Source of the DNA: an uncultured Clostridia bacterium
GTDB taxonomy: Bacteria > Bacillota > Clostridia > Christensenellales > UBA1242
Direction: 5' to 3'
Length of the DNA: 31,455 nt
NCBI GenBank assembly: GCA_948434855.1
Contig: CAOJFR010000011.1
Span: 1-31,455 of the forward strand
Positions 15,800 to 24,279 of the stretch are shown piece after piece. How positions within the stretch are numbered: position 1 is the stretch's first letter; every line of letters starts with the position of its first letter. The translations under genes were made by a program, and so were the position numbers. Under the pieces are notes generated by a model. The model had not been told where the DNA came from. It worked only from the letters and a program-made list of their open reading frames with translations, and made no database searches.

Positions 15800-16092
15800 T
15801 ACTTAAATACCTTGCTAAGCAGTGATTTTTTTGTGTATTTATTTTCATAGCGAAGTCCTGTTACTGTGCCCTGTGCAATAAGCTCTTCTTCTTCAGGAAC
15901 AAGTTTTAATATTGTTAAACCAGTGCCTGAAACAAACATATAACTATCTTTAAGCTTAACAATAATTTCCTTATCTGTGCTACTTAAAACTTCAGTTGCA
16001 CCAGCAACAGTTATTTTTTCTCTGTTATAAATATTTACTGAATGAATTTTTGACGATGTTTTTTCTGCACCATTTGCTATGTTTTGTTCCAT
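15799..16092 (-). CDS. yabP: Sporulation protein YabP
   Basis: The protein has 97 residues from the ATG preceded by AGGGGG; a TTG 30 bases upstream could extend it but lies inside a hairpin. The beta-rich core matches the YabP/YqfC family: KITVAGATEVLSSTDKEI, a turn with SGTGLTILKL, then AQGTVTGLRY. YabP is a small sporulation-specific protein made in the mother cell. Its stop shares one base with the yabQ start. The gene argues that the organism descends from, or is, a spore former. Confidence 0.88.
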   Translation of the reverse strand: MEQNIANGAEKTSSKIHSVNIYNREKITVAGATEVLSSTDKEIIVKLKDSYMFVSGTGLTILKLVPEEEELIAQGTVTGLRYENKYTKKSLLSKVFK

Positions 16093-16127
16093 AAAAAATC
16101 CCCCTGCTAAATTATATTGCAAGGGGG
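16093..16127 (-). promoter_or_regulatory. Terminator-like hairpin overlapping the yabP -10 box and ribosome binding site
   Basis: On the minus strand CCCCCTTGC pairs with GCAGGGGG, followed by A and six T immediately before the yabP ATG. The loop contains TATAAT (16111-16116). Transcripts running in from recD2 would fold, hide the AGGGGG site and tend to terminate. Transcripts starting from the TATAAT would begin downstream of the first arm and leave the site free. Confidence 0.6.
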
Positions 16128-16162
16128 TTTTATTTATGAATTAAAATTTTTAAACAATGCGA

Positions 16163-18388
16163 TTAATCAAAGTTTAATCCACTATCCTCGTTCAAAAATT
16201 GCTTAAGCATGGTGTTTCTGACTGCTGAGCTTTTGTTCATAACCATATAATATACATTTGTCTGTTTGCCAATTATAACAACAGCTTTTTTTGCTCTTGT
16301 GACAGCAGTGTAGAGAAGATTTTTATTCATAAGAAGCGGACTGCCCCCCATAACTGGAATTATGACCACAGGAAATTCGCTTCCTTGACTTTTATGAATT
16401 GTAATTGCATAGCTTAAAACAATCTCATCAAGCTCGGCATAAGAATAGCACGCACGCCTGCCGTCATCAAACAAAACATAAAGTTCATTTATATCTTTTT
16501 TTATGGCTTCAATATAACCCATGTCGCCATTAAACACGCCCACGCCAAAACTAGCATAGCCATGGCTATTTATCTTTTCCCACTCTCTATCATAGTTGTT
16601 GGTTATTTGCATAACCTTGTCGCCCTCACGGAAAATTCGCTTTTGAAGCACGATTTCATTTTTATAATCTCTTGCTGGGTTTAACTCTTGTTGAATAAGA
16701 GTGTTAAGGTTATCTACGCCAGCAATTCCTGCCTTCATTGGTGCAATAACCTCAATGTCTGCACTTGTTATATCTTTAAAGTAATTTGGCATACGCTCTG
16801 AAACTAACGATACAATTTCTGATGCCACTGCCTGAGGATCTGAGGTTGCACTATAGAAAAAGTCTGACGATTTTGCCTTAAGGTCTGGCATTTCTGAGTT
16901 GTTTATTTTGTGTGCGTTAACAACAATCATGCTGTCTTCACTTTGCCTGAAAATTTGAGTTAGCTCAACAACCCTAAACTTTTCTGAACTAATAATATCT
17001 GCTAGCACATTTCCTGCACCAACACTTGGAAGCTGGTCTTTGTCGCCAACAAGAATTAGTCTTGTTCCAAAATTTAGTGCCTTAAGCAAACTGCTCATAA
17101 GCTGAACATCTAGCATTGACACTTCATCAACAATAACGGCATCAGCTTCTAGCGGATTGTTTTCATTCTTTAAAAAACCTCTGCCTTCTCTGCCAAAGTT
17201 TGCTTCTAACGCCCTATGAATTGTGCTTGCCTGCTCTCCTGTTTGCTCTTCTAGCCTTTTAGCAGCCCTGCCCGTTGGAGCCATAAGCATAACTTTTAGC
17301 TTTGCATTTTTAAATATTTTTAATATGCCTTTTATGATTGTTGTTTTTCCTGTTCCTGGCCCACCAGTGATAACCACAACACCTTCACTAACACCAGCAA
17401 GTATTGCTTTTTTTTGATTTTCATGAAGCATTATTTTATTTAAAACTTCATACTGCTCAACCTCTTTTTCAGAACCAAGCTTGGCTGTAACTGAGCTTTC
17501 TGATAAGCTTGCAAGTTTTCTCGCAATAAATTTTTCCATTGAATAATATTTGCTTATTGCAAGAGTTTCTGAGTCATTATGAATAACTTTTTTTACTATA
17601 CCAGAAATTTCAAGGTCGGTTATGGCACTTTCAATTAAACTTAAATCTTCCTCAGATAGTTCTAAAATTGCAAGGGCTTCTGATTTTATGCTTTCAAGCT
17701 CTGCTAGCGTTGAGCCTTGTTTTTCTGCAATTTCATTAATAACATAAATTATACCTGCCTTAATTCTTACTTCACTATCACGGCTTATGCCTAGTTTCAT
17801 GGCAATTTTGTCGGCAGTTTTAAAGCCAATCCCATCAATATCTTGCACCAAAATATATGGGTTTTGCATTAAAACTTCTTCAGATCTTTGCTTATATTTT
17901 TCATAAATTTTTAGAGCCGCACCAATTGAAATATCATATTTTTGCATAAACATAATTGACTCTTGCATTTTTCTGATATCTTTATATGAAGCGTGAATTT
18001 CCATTGCCTTATTTATGCTTATTCCACGAACTTTAGATAGCCATTCTGGATGTTCTTCAATAACAGTTAATGTATCTTTTCCAAACATCTTAACTATGTT
18101 TTTGCTAGTGACCTCTCCAACCCCACGAATTAAGCCTGAAGAAAGATATTTTTCTATTGTTTGAATATCGGTTGGCTTATTAATTTTTATGTTTTCAGCA
18201 ACAAACTGCTCGCCATACACTTTATTAATTTTAAACTCTCCCTCAAGCTCCAAACTTTCACCTATTCCCAAAATTGGAAACTTTCCTGTGGCAATAATTT
18301 TTTGCAATCCACAAACAAGCTCCACAACTGTGTAGCCGTTTTCGCTATTCCTATAAATTATATTTTCTATATTGCCTGAGAGTTTCAT
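16163..18388 (-). CDS. recD2: RecD2-type SF1B DNA helicase
   Basis: The protein has 741 residues, the normal length for RecD2 (YrrC) of bacteria without RecBC. The N-terminal region has an OB-like part (GNIENIIYRNSENGYTVVEL) and helix-hairpin-helix elements (RGVGEVTSKNI, VRGISINKAMEI, IDGIGFKTADKIA). The motor follows, with GGPGTGKTT near 340, APTGRAAKRL, VIVDEVSMLD, VGDKDQLPSVGAGN, LTQIFRQ, and the C-terminal IHKSQGSEFPVV and LYTAVTRAKK. It is a 5'-3' DNA helicase acting in repair and replication-fork maintenance. The promoter lies so close to the ATG that the message is probably leaderless. Confidence 0.95.
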   Translation of the reverse strand: MKLSGNIENIIYRNSENGYTVVELVCGLQKIIATGKFPILGIGESLELEGEFKINKVYGEQFVAENIKINKPTDIQTIEKYLSSGLIRGVGEVTSKNIVKMFGKDTLTVIEEHPEWLSKVRGISINKAMEIHASYKDIRKMQESIMFMQKYDISIGAALKIYEKYKQRSEEVLMQNPYILVQDIDGIGFKTADKIAMKLGISRDSEVRIKAGIIYVINEIAEKQGSTLAELESIKSEALAILELSEEDLSLIESAITDLEISGIVKKVIHNDSETLAISKYYSMEKFIARKLASLSESSVTAKLGSEKEVEQYEVLNKIMLHENQKKAILAGVSEGVVVITGGPGTGKTTIIKGILKIFKNAKLKVMLMAPTGRAAKRLEEQTGEQASTIHRALEANFGREGRGFLKNENNPLEADAVIVDEVSMLDVQLMSSLLKALNFGTRLILVGDKDQLPSVGAGNVLADIISSEKFRVVELTQIFRQSEDSMIVVNAHKINNSEMPDLKAKSSDFFYSATSDPQAVASEIVSLVSERMPNYFKDITSADIEVIAPMKAGIAGVDNLNTLIQQELNPARDYKNEIVLQKRIFREGDKVMQITNNYDREWEKINSHGYASFGVGVFNGDMGYIEAIKKDINELYVLFDDGRRACYSYAELDEIVLSYAITIHKSQGSEFPVVIIPVMGGSPLLMNKNLLYTAVTRAKKAVVIIGKQTNVYYMVMNKSSAVRNTMLKQFLNEDSGLNFD

Positions 18389-18394
18389 ATTTAT

Positions 18395-18423
18395 AGTTTA
18401 AAACAATTAGCAATCAATGTCAA
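18395..18423 (-). promoter_or_regulatory. recD2 promoter, leaderless arrangement
   Basis: On the minus strand TTGACA, a 17-base spacer and TAAACT end six bases before the recD2 ATG. Transcription would start at or one base before the A of ATG, and no ribosome binding site exists. Confidence 0.75.
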
Positions 18424-18489
18424 TTTAACAAACATAACGAAATTTTGGTTTATATAAATATTTTTCAATATTATGAAAATAATAAGAGT

Positions 18490-19299
18490 ATGAAAAAAAT
18501 TTTTAGTATTTTAACTTTTAGTTTAAGTTTTGTTGTTTTGGCAGTTTTGTTTATGATTCCTTCAGGCAAAGCAAAAGAACAAGCAAGTGCTTCATCTGAA
18601 CCCAAAATGAGCATTGTTATTGATGACTTTGGAAGCTTTGACCAAAGCGGTGTTGAAACACTTTTAAAAGCCAAAGTTCCACTAACCTGTGCCATTATTC
18701 CTAATGTTGACAACTCTGAAAGCAATTTTGAAACCGTAAAAAAACTTGGGCATGAAGTTATTTTGCACATGCCAATGCAAGCACATGTTAACCTGCCAGA
18801 AGACTGGTATGGCCCAGTTTATATTGCAAACCATGACTCCCCAGAAAAAGCTCATGAAAAACTTGAAAAATGTATTAAGCAATTTCCAGGCGTGAAGGGC
18901 TTTAACATTCATATTGGCTCTGGCGTTAGCAGAAACAAAACTCTTATGACCGCAATTTATAATTTTGCCAAAGAACATAAACTTTATTTTTTGGACAGCA
19001 GAACTATTGAAACTCATGCAACAGAAGATGCTTGCAAAGAAACAAATTCAATATATCTTGGCAGAGATGTTTTTTTGGAAGCAGACAAAAACAGAAGCTA
19101 TGCTGGAGTATGCTTTAGGCTTAAAGAAGCCGCAACAATTGCCAAAGAAAAAGGCTATGCAATTGCAATTGGACATGTTGGTGCTGAAGGTGGCGAAAAC
19201 ACAGCAAAGGCAATTTTAGATACCATTCCTGAAATTGAAAAAATGGGTGTTAAAATTGTTCCACTTTCTGAAATTTATGAAAACTTAAAACTTAAATAA
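18490..19299 (+). CDS. Divergent polysaccharide deacetylase family protein (YibQ-like)
   Basis: The protein has 269 residues. A signal peptide or N-terminal anchor comes first (KKIFSILTFSLSFVVLAVLF), so it is exported or membrane-attached. The domain starts at SIVIDDFGSFDQSG and contains VPLTCAIIPN, HEVILHMPMQAH, FNIHIGSGVSRN and AIAIGHVGAEGGEN. This matches the family related to NodB deacetylases but with altered metal-site motifs (Polysacc_deac_2/DUF610). The conserved aspartate pair and histidines suggest activity on a cell-wall or envelope glycan. The start is the ATG followed by basic residues; a TTG 45 bases upstream would add an atypical extension. It diverges from recD2. Confidence 0.88.
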   Translation: MKKIFSILTFSLSFVVLAVLFMIPSGKAKEQASASSEPKMSIVIDDFGSFDQSGVETLLKAKVPLTCAIIPNVDNSESNFETVKKLGHEVILHMPMQAHVNLPEDWYGPVYIANHDSPEKAHEKLEKCIKQFPGVKGFNIHIGSGVSRNKTLMTAIYNFAKEHKLYFLDSRTIETHATEDACKETNSIYLGRDVFLEADKNRSYAGVCFRLKEAATIAKEKGYAIAIGHVGAEGGENTAKAILDTIPEIEKMGVKIVPLSEIYENLKLK

Positions 19300-19303
19300 A
19301 ACT

Positions 19304-19331
19304 AACCTGCAAAAGTTTTGCAGGTTTTTAT
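19304..19331 (+). terminator. Terminator after the deacetylase gene
   Basis: AACCTGCAAAA and TTTTGCAGGTT flank one base and are followed by TTTATTTTG. It lies just after the stop codon. Confidence 0.8.
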
Positions 19332-19357
19332 TTTGTTATTTTTTTGCTTAAAAATGT

Positions 19358-19386
19358 TTCACAAAACATTTAATCTTTGCTAAACT
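19358..19386 (+). promoter_or_regulatory. Promoter of thymidylate kinase gene
   Basis: TTCACA, a 17-base spacer and TAAACT precede AGGAGAA and the ATG at 19404. Confidence 0.6.
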
Positions 19387-19403
19387 ATTTTTAGGAGAAA
19401 ATT

Positions 19404-20090
19404 ATGAAAGGAATTATTATTTCAATTGAAGGCACAGATGGCTCTGGAAAACACACACAGCAACAACTTTTGTCTAAAGATTTAAAAGAAATGGGTTACT
19501 CTGTCTTTGACCAGAGTTTTCCTAACTATGAAAGTGAATCTGCAGCGCCAGTTAAAATGTATTTGGGCGGAGAATTTGGTTCTGATCCAAATTGCTTAGA
19601 TGCTTATCAAGCATCATCGCTCTATGCAATAGACAGACTTTGCACATATAAAAAACAAATTGAACCACACTATGAAAATGGCGAAATTATTTTGTTTGAC
19701 CGCTATGTTCAATCAAACCTTATTCATCAAACTTCAAAAATTAGCGACATGACTGAGAGAGAAAATTATAAAAAATTTATTTATGATTTTGAGCACAATA
19801 AGCTTAAGCTCCCTGTTCCTAACCTTGTATTTTTTATTGAAATGCCTGTTGAAAAAAGCCTAGAACTTGCAAGAGCAAGAACTGAATATAAAAATGGTGA
19901 GGAAAAAGATATTTTGGAAGAAGACTCAACTTATATGACAAATGCATATAATAATGGGCTTTCTCTTGCAAAAGAATTTGGTTGGACAATAATTCATTGC
20001 ACTGATGAATATAACAACATAAAATCTATTGAAGATATTCATGCAGAAATAATGAAAGAAGTTAAAAACTTTTTAAACAATAATAATTAA
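19404..20090 (+). CDS. tmk: Thymidylate kinase (dTMP kinase)
   Basis: The protein has 228 residues. It transfers phosphate from ATP to dTMP in dTTP synthesis in the cytoplasm. The P-loop is EGTDGSGKHTQQ at residues 9-20. His replaces the more common Thr/Ser after Lys, although Thr follows it. Other marks are FDRYVQSN (the DR-Y motif that holds the nucleotide) and VFFIEMPVEKSLELARAR with the lid region. Length is slightly above the usual 205-215 residues. AGGAGAA lies six bases before the ATG. It stands alone between two terminators. Confidence 0.92.
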   Translation: MKGIIISIEGTDGSGKHTQQQLLSKDLKEMGYSVFDQSFPNYESESAAPVKMYLGGEFGSDPNCLDAYQASSLYAIDRLCTYKKQIEPHYENGEIILFDRYVQSNLIHQTSKISDMTERENYKKFIYDFEHNKLKLPVPNLVFFIEMPVEKSLELARARTEYKNGEEKDILEEDSTYMTNAYNNGLSLAKEFGWTIIHCTDEYNNIKSIEDIHAEIMKEVKNFLNNNN

Positions 20091-20100
20091 ATTTAAAATA

Positions 20101-20130
20101 AAAACACTCAGTTAAATTTCTGAGTGTTTT
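20101..20130. terminator. Bidirectional terminator between tmk and rubrerythrin
   Basis: AAAACACTCAG and CTGAGTGTTTT enclose an eight-base loop. T-runs are present in both directions, fitting the convergent genes on either side. Confidence 0.9.
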
Positions 20131-20133
20131 TTA

Positions 20134-20679
20134 TTAATAATTTTCAGCAACAATTTCAAAATATGCCTTTGGATGAGCGCATACTGGGCAAATTTCTGGA
20201 GCCTTCTCTCCAATATGAATATGTCCACAATTTCTGCATTTCCAAATTTCAATTCCTGTGTCTTTTGTGAAAACCTTGTTTGTTTCAACATTTTCTAAAA
20301 GCTTAAGATATCTTTCTTCATGCTTCTTTTCAATTTCTGCAACGCCTCTGAATTTTTCTGCAATTTCTGTAAAGCCTTCTGCATCTGCCTCTTCAGCAAA
20401 TGTTTTATACATATCTGTCCATTCACCATTTTCGCCTTCTGCAGCAGATTTTAAATTTTCGGCTGTTGATGAAACTTCGCCACCATTTAAATATTTAAAC
20501 CACATTTTTGCATGCTCTTTTTCATTGTCTGCGGTTTCTAAAAATATTGCAGCAATTTGCTCATAGCCCTCTTTTTTTGCCTTGCTTGCAAAATAAGTAT
20601 ACTTATTTCTTGCCTGAGATTCGCCTGCAAAAGCTGTCATTAAATTTTGTTCGGTTTTTGTTCCCTTAAGTTCTTTCAT
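20134..20679 (-). CDS. rbr: Rubrerythrin
   Basis: The protein has 181 residues. The ferritin-like part begins KGTKTEQNLMTAFAGESQAR and contains ETADNEKEHAKMW and EIEKKHEERY, the two E-x-x-H motifs of the diiron site. The C-terminus is a rubredoxin-like FeS4 domain with C-R-N-C-G and C-P-V-C. It reduces hydrogen peroxide in the cytoplasm of anaerobes, and its presence fits an anaerobic host. AAAGGAGAAAG precedes the ATG, eleven bases after the stop of the HAD phosphatase gene, so both likely come from one transcript. Confidence 0.96.
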   Translation of the reverse strand: MKELKGTKTEQNLMTAFAGESQARNKYTYFASKAKKEGYEQIAAIFLETADNEKEHAKMWFKYLNGGEVSSTAENLKSAAEGENGEWTDMYKTFAEEADAEGFTEIAEKFRGVAEIEKKHEERYLKLLENVETNKVFTKDTGIEIWKCRNCGHIHIGEKAPEICPVCAHPKAYFEIVAENY

Positions 20680-20690
20680 AACTTTCTCCT

Positions 20691-21251
20691 TTAAACTTTT
20701 ATTTCTTTTAATTTTCCTTTCTTTACCAAAAATGCTTTTTCTGAAAGCTGAAACATTGGTTTGTCGCTCATTGAATCGCTATAAAAAGCGTCTAGTATTA
20801 TTGTTGGATAAAGTTTTTTGAATGCTGTTCTCTTTGCCTCACCATAACAGTTTTCACCAAAAATTTTGCCTGTTTTTATGTTATAGTCTGTTGCAATAAA
20901 GTTTTTTATATTAAGCATATCAAGAGCTGGTTTTATAATGAATAATGGCGAAGCCGAAATTATTATGTCATCATCCTTCTTTTGCTTTGTATACCAATCT
21001 TGAATTTTGTTTGCGTTAGATTTCCAAAACTTATTCACAATTTTTTCAATGTTTTTATGCCAAGGAACAAAGAAAAACATCATTTCTTTAAAGTTTTTCT
21101 TTTTAATAATTTTTAAACCATAAAAGGCATAAATTAACAAAAACCATGGCGTAAATATCAATAAATATGGCCTTGAAAAAAGCATATAGAAAAAGAAATC
21201 TACAGAACTATCATTCGTGTAAATAGTTTTGTCAAAATCATAACCTGTCAT
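20691..21251 (-). CDS. HAD family phosphatase, PSPase-like (subfamily IB)
   Basis: The protein has 186 residues. Catalytic motif I is YDFDKT at residues 4-9 (nucleophile Asp5, acid-base Asp7), motif II is S99 in IISASP, motif III is Lys140 in GEAKRT, and motif IV is YSDSMSDKP (Asp159, Asp163). The long cap segment at 17-60 is very hydrophobic (FFFYMLFSRPYLLIFTPWFL), suggesting membrane contact and perhaps a lipid-linked or phosphatidylglycerophosphate-like substrate. The substrate is not determined. GGAGGAAG lies seven bases before the ATG, with a strong promoter upstream. Confidence 0.88.
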   Translation of the reverse strand: MTGYDFDKTIYTNDSSVDFFFYMLFSRPYLLIFTPWFLLIYAFYGLKIIKKKNFKEMMFFFVPWHKNIEKIVNKFWKSNANKIQDWYTKQKKDDDIIISASPLFIIKPALDMLNIKNFIATDYNIKTGKIFGENCYGEAKRTAFKKLYPTIILDAFYSDSMSDKPMFQLSEKAFLVKKGKLKEIKV

Positions 21252-21274
21252 ATTTCTTCCTCCAACTATTTTTT

Positions 21275-21303
21275 ATTATATTATGTTTATACTATTAAGT
21301 CAA
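21275..21303 (-). promoter_or_regulatory. Promoter of the HAD phosphatase-rubrerythrin pair
   Basis: On the minus strand TTGACT, a 17-base spacer and TATAAT lie 24 bases upstream of the ATG. Confidence 0.75.
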
Positions 21304-21315
21304 ACGAGATATGAC

Positions 21316-21585
21316 TTATTTTTTGTCTATTATTTTAATTTTAACTTTATTTTTAATTATAAAGTATACTGCAATAAAGACAAGCCCTAAAAAGTTAAGT
21401 GCAAAAACAAATATGTTGAATGTGATAAATGAAAATGAAAGGTTGGCTGAGTTTTGTTGAATTATAAGTAGCTGTGCAATGTCAAAAGAAACTAAGGCGA
21501 CATCAAACAAAATTAAGGCTATAATAGCAATGACTAGGCTTAAAAACAATTTATCTCGTTTTAGTTTACAAAATAACTTAATCAT
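21316..21585 (-). CDS. Two-pass small membrane protein
   Basis: The protein has 89 residues and two clear membrane helices, about 15-40 (LSLVIAIIALILFDVALVSF) and 52-77 (FNIFVFALNFLGLVFIAVYF). Basic residues at both ends (KLKRDK at the N-terminus, KNKVKIKIIDKK at the C-terminus) place both ends in the cytoplasm. It is the last gene of the five-gene run and overlaps the GLUG-protein gene by eight bases. It has no recognised family. It may be a membrane partner of the large protein encoded just before it. Confidence 0.75.
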   Translation of the reverse strand: MIKLFCKLKRDKLFLSLVIAIIALILFDVALVSFDIAQLLIIQQNSANLSFSFITFNIFVFALNFLGLVFIAVYFIIKNKVKIKIIDKK

Positions 21586-23563
21586 TTAAAATGTCTCCTT
21601 TATAATTATTTTTAAGTTCTTCAAGCGAACTATAACTTTTTAAACCATTTAGATTTGTTATGGCCTCTGGATGGCTTTGGTCACTTTCAGAATATTGAAC
21701 AATATGATAAAATTGGCTAGCACCATTTGAAACATAAAAATCATTAACTAACAAATATGACAAATTCATTCCATCGCCAGTTGTGCAAGTCCCAACAACC
21801 AAGCCAAAATAAATTTCTGAGCCACTGCTATCTGAAGAAAGAGTTGCAGCTGAATAGCAATTTGCTACTTTAGTTAAAGAGTTATTAAACACTCCTTGAT
21901 AATGTGCTCCAACAAGTCCGCCAACCTCTGCCCTGCCTCCAGAATTTATTTTTAAATCCCCTTCATAACCAGAACTTAATATATTTGTATTAGAAATTCC
22001 GCAAAGGCCGCCAACAAACATTTCTCTTTCATCATCATTTTCTGCAGTAATTGTGCAAACCGCTTTACATAAATTTATTGTTCCCATGCTTTTATCAGAA
22101 ATTGCATTCATTGCAACAATGCCTCCAGCATAAATTGTTGCGGTTTTTGACTTTGCAAAAATATCACCATAATTTCTTGAGCCTTCTATTTTGTTTATGC
22201 TGTTGCAAGCAATCCCTGCCACATAAACAGCAAATCCATTTTTATTTTCTTCTGAAGTCGACTCTTCATTTAAAGATTCGCTTGAAACATTACCATAATT
22301 TTTTGAATTTAAAATTTCACCATTATTATTAAGTGCTATGCCCGCTGAATTTGGATGCCAAAGTTTTGACGATGTTTGAGAAATGGTTAACCTATTTGTG
22401 CAACTTATTATTTTGCCATTGTTTTCTGCAACAATTCCTGCAACATCAACAGTGTCTGTTTTAAGCTCACCTTTGGTAGTTTCTGAATAAGAAATAGTTC
22501 CATTATTCTTTCCAGCAAACACCGACAAAAACGCATTTTTTTCTGAGTCATTGGTTGCTGACACCGAAACAGAAGATAATGAGTTTTTTATTTCTCCATT
22601 ATTTTCAATGACAAAAATTGAAAGATAAGTGTCATCAGAGCATTCAAATTTTGCATTTATTTCTCCATTAATTTCACAACCAGAAATTTTGCCTGAAAAG
22701 TTTTTTGCAATTATGGCAAAATTATTTTTTAACAAAATATCATTAAGATTTACCTCAAAAATTAAATCATTAATTTCGCCAGTTAAATTATCAAAAAGCG
22801 ATGTTTTTTGATTTTGGCTAAGTGTAACAGTATGTCCATTTCCATCAATTTTTCCAGAAAATTTATCTGAATAAACCTCTTCACTTAAAACAATATCTTC
22901 TGTTATTTTATAATTTCTTTTTCCACTTTTTATTGCCGAAACAAATTCTGCAGAAGACGAAATTTTTATAGGTGAACTATTAGTTCCAAGACCAGAAATT
23001 TTCTTTGCAGCCATTAATGAAAAAATAGGAAATGCTAACATTAAGCACATAACTAAACAAGCTATCGTTATGAATAGTTTTTGAAAAAAACTATGCTTAT
23101 TTTGTTTGGACACAAACTTATTTACTGCAATTTTGGTATGATTTTCACCTAAATTTGCATAAATTTTGCCCAAAACCTCGTTAATTTCTGCATTTTTATA
23201 AATTATATCATAATGCCTATTTATTGTGTCATTATCACCAGTTAGAGCTAAAATATAAATTGGATATACAAAGCTTTGATTTTCTGCAACAAAAAATCTG
23301 ATTGATTTTTTTGCTAACTTTTTAAATTTTAAATAAATTTCTCCGTATTCTTGCACAACAATATATTTTGATATTGGAAGAAGTTTTTTCTCATATTTAT
23401 CTAAAATTTTATAACTTTTAAACATATAACAAAGTGATAAAATTGGAAACCTTCCAAAAGAATAACTAAAACAATTTTCTTGCACCATAAATGCAGTGAA
23501 GGTTTTTTCATCATCACTTTTTATTGCATTATATATCCTTTTTAGCATATATTCTTCCATCAT
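21578..23563 (-). CDS. Membrane-anchored protein with GLUG-like beta-helix repeats
   Basis: The protein has 661 residues in three parts: a cytoplasmic N-terminal domain (1-160, aromatic and basic, unrecognised), one membrane helix at about 163-186 (LFITIACLVMCLMLAFPIFS), and a long outer part. The outer part begins with TNSSPIKISSSAEFVSAIKS, typical of the start of GLUG/parallel beta-helix regions. It then repeats units such as IVAENNGKIISCTN, IALNNNGEILNSKNYG and IACNSINKIEGSRNYG, at intervals of roughly 30-45 residues. Such repeats are found in surface adhesins. It is unusual here in being fused to a cytoplasmic domain and encoded with a helicase. The stop of the coiled-coil gene shares one base with its ATG. 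Confidence 0.8.
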   Translation of the reverse strand: MMEEYMLKRIYNAIKSDDEKTFTAFMVQENCFSYSFGRFPILSLCYMFKSYKILDKYEKKLLPISKYIVVQEYGEIYLKFKKLAKKSIRFFVAENQSFVYPIYILALTGDNDTINRHYDIIYKNAEINEVLGKIYANLGENHTKIAVNKFVSKQNKHSFFQKLFITIACLVMCLMLAFPIFSLMAAKKISGLGTNSSPIKISSSAEFVSAIKSGKRNYKITEDIVLSEEVYSDKFSGKIDGNGHTVTLSQNQKTSLFDNLTGEINDLIFEVNLNDILLKNNFAIIAKNFSGKISGCEINGEINAKFECSDDTYLSIFVIENNGEIKNSLSSVSVSATNDSEKNAFLSVFAGKNNGTISYSETTKGELKTDTVDVAGIVAENNGKIISCTNRLTISQTSSKLWHPNSAGIALNNNGEILNSKNYGNVSSESLNEESTSEENKNGFAVYVAGIACNSINKIEGSRNYGDIFAKSKTATIYAGGIVAMNAISDKSMGTINLCKAVCTITAENDDEREMFVGGLCGISNTNILSSGYEGDLKINSGGRAEVGGLVGAHYQGVFNNSLTKVANCYSAATLSSDSSGSEIYFGLVVGTCTTGDGMNLSYLLVNDFYVSNGASQFYHIVQYSESDQSHPEAITNLNGLKSYSSLEELKNNYKGDILND

Positions 23564-24279
23564 TATTTCTTCTTATGCTTAACTTTTCTGCTGTCTGCCC
23601 ACTTATCTAAAATGTCAAAAACATATTCTTCATTAACATCGTTTTTTTCAATAATTTTTCTAAGCAATTCGCTTGATGCAAGATAGTTTTGTGAAAGCTC
23701 AGCAACATTTTTCTTTTCATCCTCAAGATATTTAACAATGTTTTCACTGCCATCTTTAATTGATTGCACCATTTTTGCACTTTCAACAACGCTTTCAGCT
23801 ATGTCTTTATTTATAAAGTCACTTGTGGCTTCAATGTTTGCATTATAAACTTCTAGGCTTCTTTGAAGCTCTTTTAAATTATAATTTTTTTTCTTCTCTT
23901 CAATAAGCTCTTCAAGTTTTCCAATCTGTTCCTCGGCTTGTCTTTCAATTTCATTCATTCCTGAAAGTCTGTCGTTGATGCCCTCAAAAGTTAAAACAAG
24001 TTTGTTTAAACCTTCAGTGTATTTGTTTGTGCTTGACAAAAATTCATCTACCCTGTTAGCCATCTCTTCAGATTTTTTTGCTTGAGAAGAAAGAGTTTTA
24101 TAGATTTCACTCAGCTTGTCCTTAGCGTCATCAGAAAAAGATGTTCTGAGTTTATCAACAGAATCTTTTAGCGCATCATAAGTTGTTAAAAACTCATGCA
24201 ACTCACCCTGTATTGGAACTATCATTTCTCTATATCCAACAAACGCCTCAATGAGCGATTCAACTTCTTTTGTTTCCAT
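23563..24279 (-). CDS. Coiled-coil protein of unknown function
   Basis: The protein has 238 residues, is almost entirely helical and rich in Glu and Lys. Strong heptad character runs from about 30 to 215, for example EIYKTLSSQAKKSEEMANRV and QAEEQIGKLEELIEEKKKNY. It has no membrane segment or enzymatic motif and ends with a basic tail (KVKHKKK). AGGAGAA lies before the ATG, which is inside the end of the helicase gene (20-base overlap). The overlap suggests near-stoichiometric translation with the helicase. It may be a linker or scaffold in whatever complex the operon makes. Confidence 0.75.
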   Translation of the reverse strand: METKEVESLIEAFVGYREMIVPIQGELHEFLTTYDALKDSVDKLRTSFSDDAKDKLSEIYKTLSSQAKKSEEMANRVDEFLSSTNKYTEGLNKLVLTFEGINDRLSGMNEIERQAEEQIGKLEELIEEKKKNYNLKELQRSLEVYNANIEATSDFINKDIAESVVESAKMVQSIKDGSENIVKYLEDEKKNVAELSQNYLASSELLRKIIEKNDVNEEYVFDILDKWADSRKVKHKKK

